Assembly: GCA_002439285.1 (NCBI GenBank)
Contig: DJTQ01000403.1
Span: 1 to 7,471 of the forward strand
Source: Paenibacillaceae bacterium UBA6304
GTDB taxonomy: Bacteria; Bacillota; Bacilli; Paenibacillales; Paenibacillaceae
Direction of reading: 5' to 3'
Length of the DNA: 7,471 nucleotides
Positions within the stretch are counted from its first letter, which is position 1. Each line of letters starts with the position of its first letter. Positions 6,798 to 7,471 of this stretch are shown one piece after another. The translations under genes were made by a program, and so were the position numbers. A model generated the notes under the pieces. The model saw nothing but the letters and a program-made list of their open reading frames with translations, searched no databases and was not told the DNA's origin.

Positions 6798-6910
6798 CGA
6801 AGATACATGACCCCCTTAATCATGTGTCGGTATATGAACCATGGATGATTTCCGTCAAATAAGGAAGTCATCTTTTTTAATTACTTATAGGATCAGGGAG
6901 ATGAACCGAT
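6798..6910 (+). promoter_or_regulatory. Putative attenuator leader of the chaperone gene
   Basis: The predicted 113-base leader holds two hairpins. The first pairs GATACATGA (6802-6810) with TCATGTGTC (6820-6828), nine continuous pairs with one wobble and a nine-base loop. The second is the terminator at 6844-6878. AATCAT (6818-6823), mostly the 3' arm of hairpin 1, is exactly complementary to ATGATT (6845-6850) in the 5' arm of the terminator, so an alternative fold that disrupts both hairpins exists on paper. It does not match any riboswitch class I can recognise. The simpler alternative is that the terminator only ends mobA transcripts. Confidence 0.4.
6844..6878 (+). terminator. Intrinsic terminator upstream of the chaperone start
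   Basis: GATGATTTCC (6844-6853) pairs with GGAAGTCATC (6863-6872), ten pairs with one G-T wobble, around a nine-base loop, followed by six T residues (6873-6878). It ends only 32 bases before the chaperone ATG, and downstream of the TATAAT box, so it would act on the leader transcript as well as on any mobA read-through. Confidence 0.85.
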
Positions 6911-7471
6911 ATGACCATGCTGTATAAGGAGCCTGTTCAAATACCGGAAGAGCAAGCCCGCTGGATGGAGATTAGAGGTTGGGTATATGAGCTGCTTATG
7001 GATTTTCTGAGCCGTCCGCCGCGGATGTCGCTGATTGCCCAGTGGCGCAGACGGGTAGAACTTAAGAACATTATTCCGATGTGCCAGGGCGGAAAGAGAT
7101 TGAAGAGTTACCTGGAGCGTATTCCTGAAGAGAACTTCCGGCAGGTCTGCCGTGAGGAAGCCGAGGAATACACACGGTTATTTATGGGCGACAACGCCCG
7201 AATGAAGTCTTGTGAATGCCAGTACCGGACGAAGGAAGAGAGCTTGGATTCGCTTATCTGCCTGTCTGATATCAGGGATACTTATATGGAGAGCAGTGTC
7301 GTTTTTAATAAGATTTCCGGCGAGCGTGATGATCATATCGCTTTGGAGCTTGAATTTATGGCGGGGTTTAGTCAAGAAAAGTTTGGGAAGTCCAGCCTCT
7401 ATGAGAGCTGTATGGGGGTGGGGGGGGGGGAAAACCGCCTTCTTTTAACCCCTCTCATGCAATGGGGGCCC
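6911..7471 (+). CDS. TorD/DmsD/NarJ-family molybdoenzyme chaperone (3' end cut by window edge)
   Basis: The frame is open from ATG 6911 to the last base, 187 codons without a stop. Proteins of this family are all-helical cytosolic chaperones that bind the leader or apo form of a molybdoenzyme until its cofactor is inserted. Recognisable parts are the helical N-terminal segment WVYELLMDFLSRPP, EEYTRLFMGDN (85-95), the diagnostic DHIALELEFMAGF (141-153) and QEKFGKSSLYESCM. The usual PPYESVYR segment is replaced by CECQYRTKEES, so it is a divergent member. AGGGAG (6895-6900) lies ten bases upstream of the ATG. From about 7412 the translation (GVGGGENRLLLTPLMQWGP) passes through an 11-G run and is unreliable. 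The expected ending of the family, F-L-x-x-H-L-x-x-W, can be reassembled only by shifting frame. Its partner enzyme should be encoded just downstream, outside the window. Confidence 0.82.
   Translation, partial: MTMLYKEPVQIPEEQARWMEIRGWVYELLMDFLSRPPRMSLIAQWRRRVELKNIIPMCQGGKRLKSYLERIPEENFRQVCREEAEEYTRLFMGDNARMKSCECQYRTKEESLDSLICLSDIRDTYMESSVVFNKISGERDDHIALELEFMAGFSQEKFGKSSLYESCMGVGGGENRLLLTPLMQWGP

Noticed and set aside
6901..6927. Short leader-peptide frame starting at ATG 6901
   Set aside because: It directly abuts GGGAG with no spacer, encodes only eight codons with no regulatory run of residues, and overlaps the chaperone start.
7212..7448. Open frame overlapping the chaperone on the + strand
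   Set aside because: It overlaps the conserved DHIALELEFM frame. Only its last few residues (KTAFF) look meaningful, and those are explained by a homopolymer frameshift.
1..7471. CRISPR arrays, tRNA or rRNA genes, insertion sequences, toxin-antitoxin or defence modules
   Set aside because: No regularly spaced repeats, cloverleaf, transposase-like frame or target-site duplication could be seen on either strand.

Overview
The window looks like chromosomal DNA of a Paenibacillus-type member of the Bacillota. The reasons are the mixed, roughly 50% G+C composition, strong purine-rich ribosome binding sites, T-tailed hairpin terminators, a CcpA-like cre site, and a complete glutaminyl-tRNA synthetase, which most Bacillus lack but some other Bacillota have. 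This placement is inferred from gene content and style; no 16S or other taxonomic marker is present.

Left part (1-2547, all + strand). The window opens inside the C-terminal domain of a molybdopterin-dependent oxidoreductase (1-531), closed by a probable terminator. An MFS transporter (705-1928) and a GNAT acetyltransferase (2050-2547) follow.

Centre (2534-4362). A promoter overlapping the end of the acetyltransferase gene drives glnS (GTG start at 2625), which ends in a clear intrinsic terminator. The 400-base gap before the next gene (4299-4701) is not empty. It holds a perfect 20-bp palindrome touching a 10-bp palindrome, an 81-nt complex hairpin that may terminate transcription in both directions, and three degenerate copies of a 20-22 bp AT-rich repeat, the last next to the stop of the convergent gene.

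Right part (4702-7471). A second MFS transporter on the - strand (4702-5925) is divergent from mobA (6054-6719), which attaches GMP to the molybdenum cofactor. mobA has no ATG, GTG or TTG upstream of its nucleotide-binding loop, so it probably starts at CTG. Next comes a TorD/DmsD/NarJ-family molybdoenzyme chaperone (6911 to the edge), left open by the end of the window.

The most interesting stretch is the 190-base region in front of the chaperone. A TATAAT box without a -35 element is preceded by an Fnr/Crp-type inverted repeat centred at about -41.5, with a cre-like site abutting it. The transcript then meets two hairpins, the second a textbook terminator, before the ribosome binding site. 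This suggests control by oxygen and carbon source plus attenuation. It fits the molybdoenzyme theme of the genes at both ends, while the genes between them are general functions with no visible link to it.

The last ~60 bases contain an 11-G run and appear to be of poor quality: the chaperone's expected C-terminal residues are split between two reading frames.
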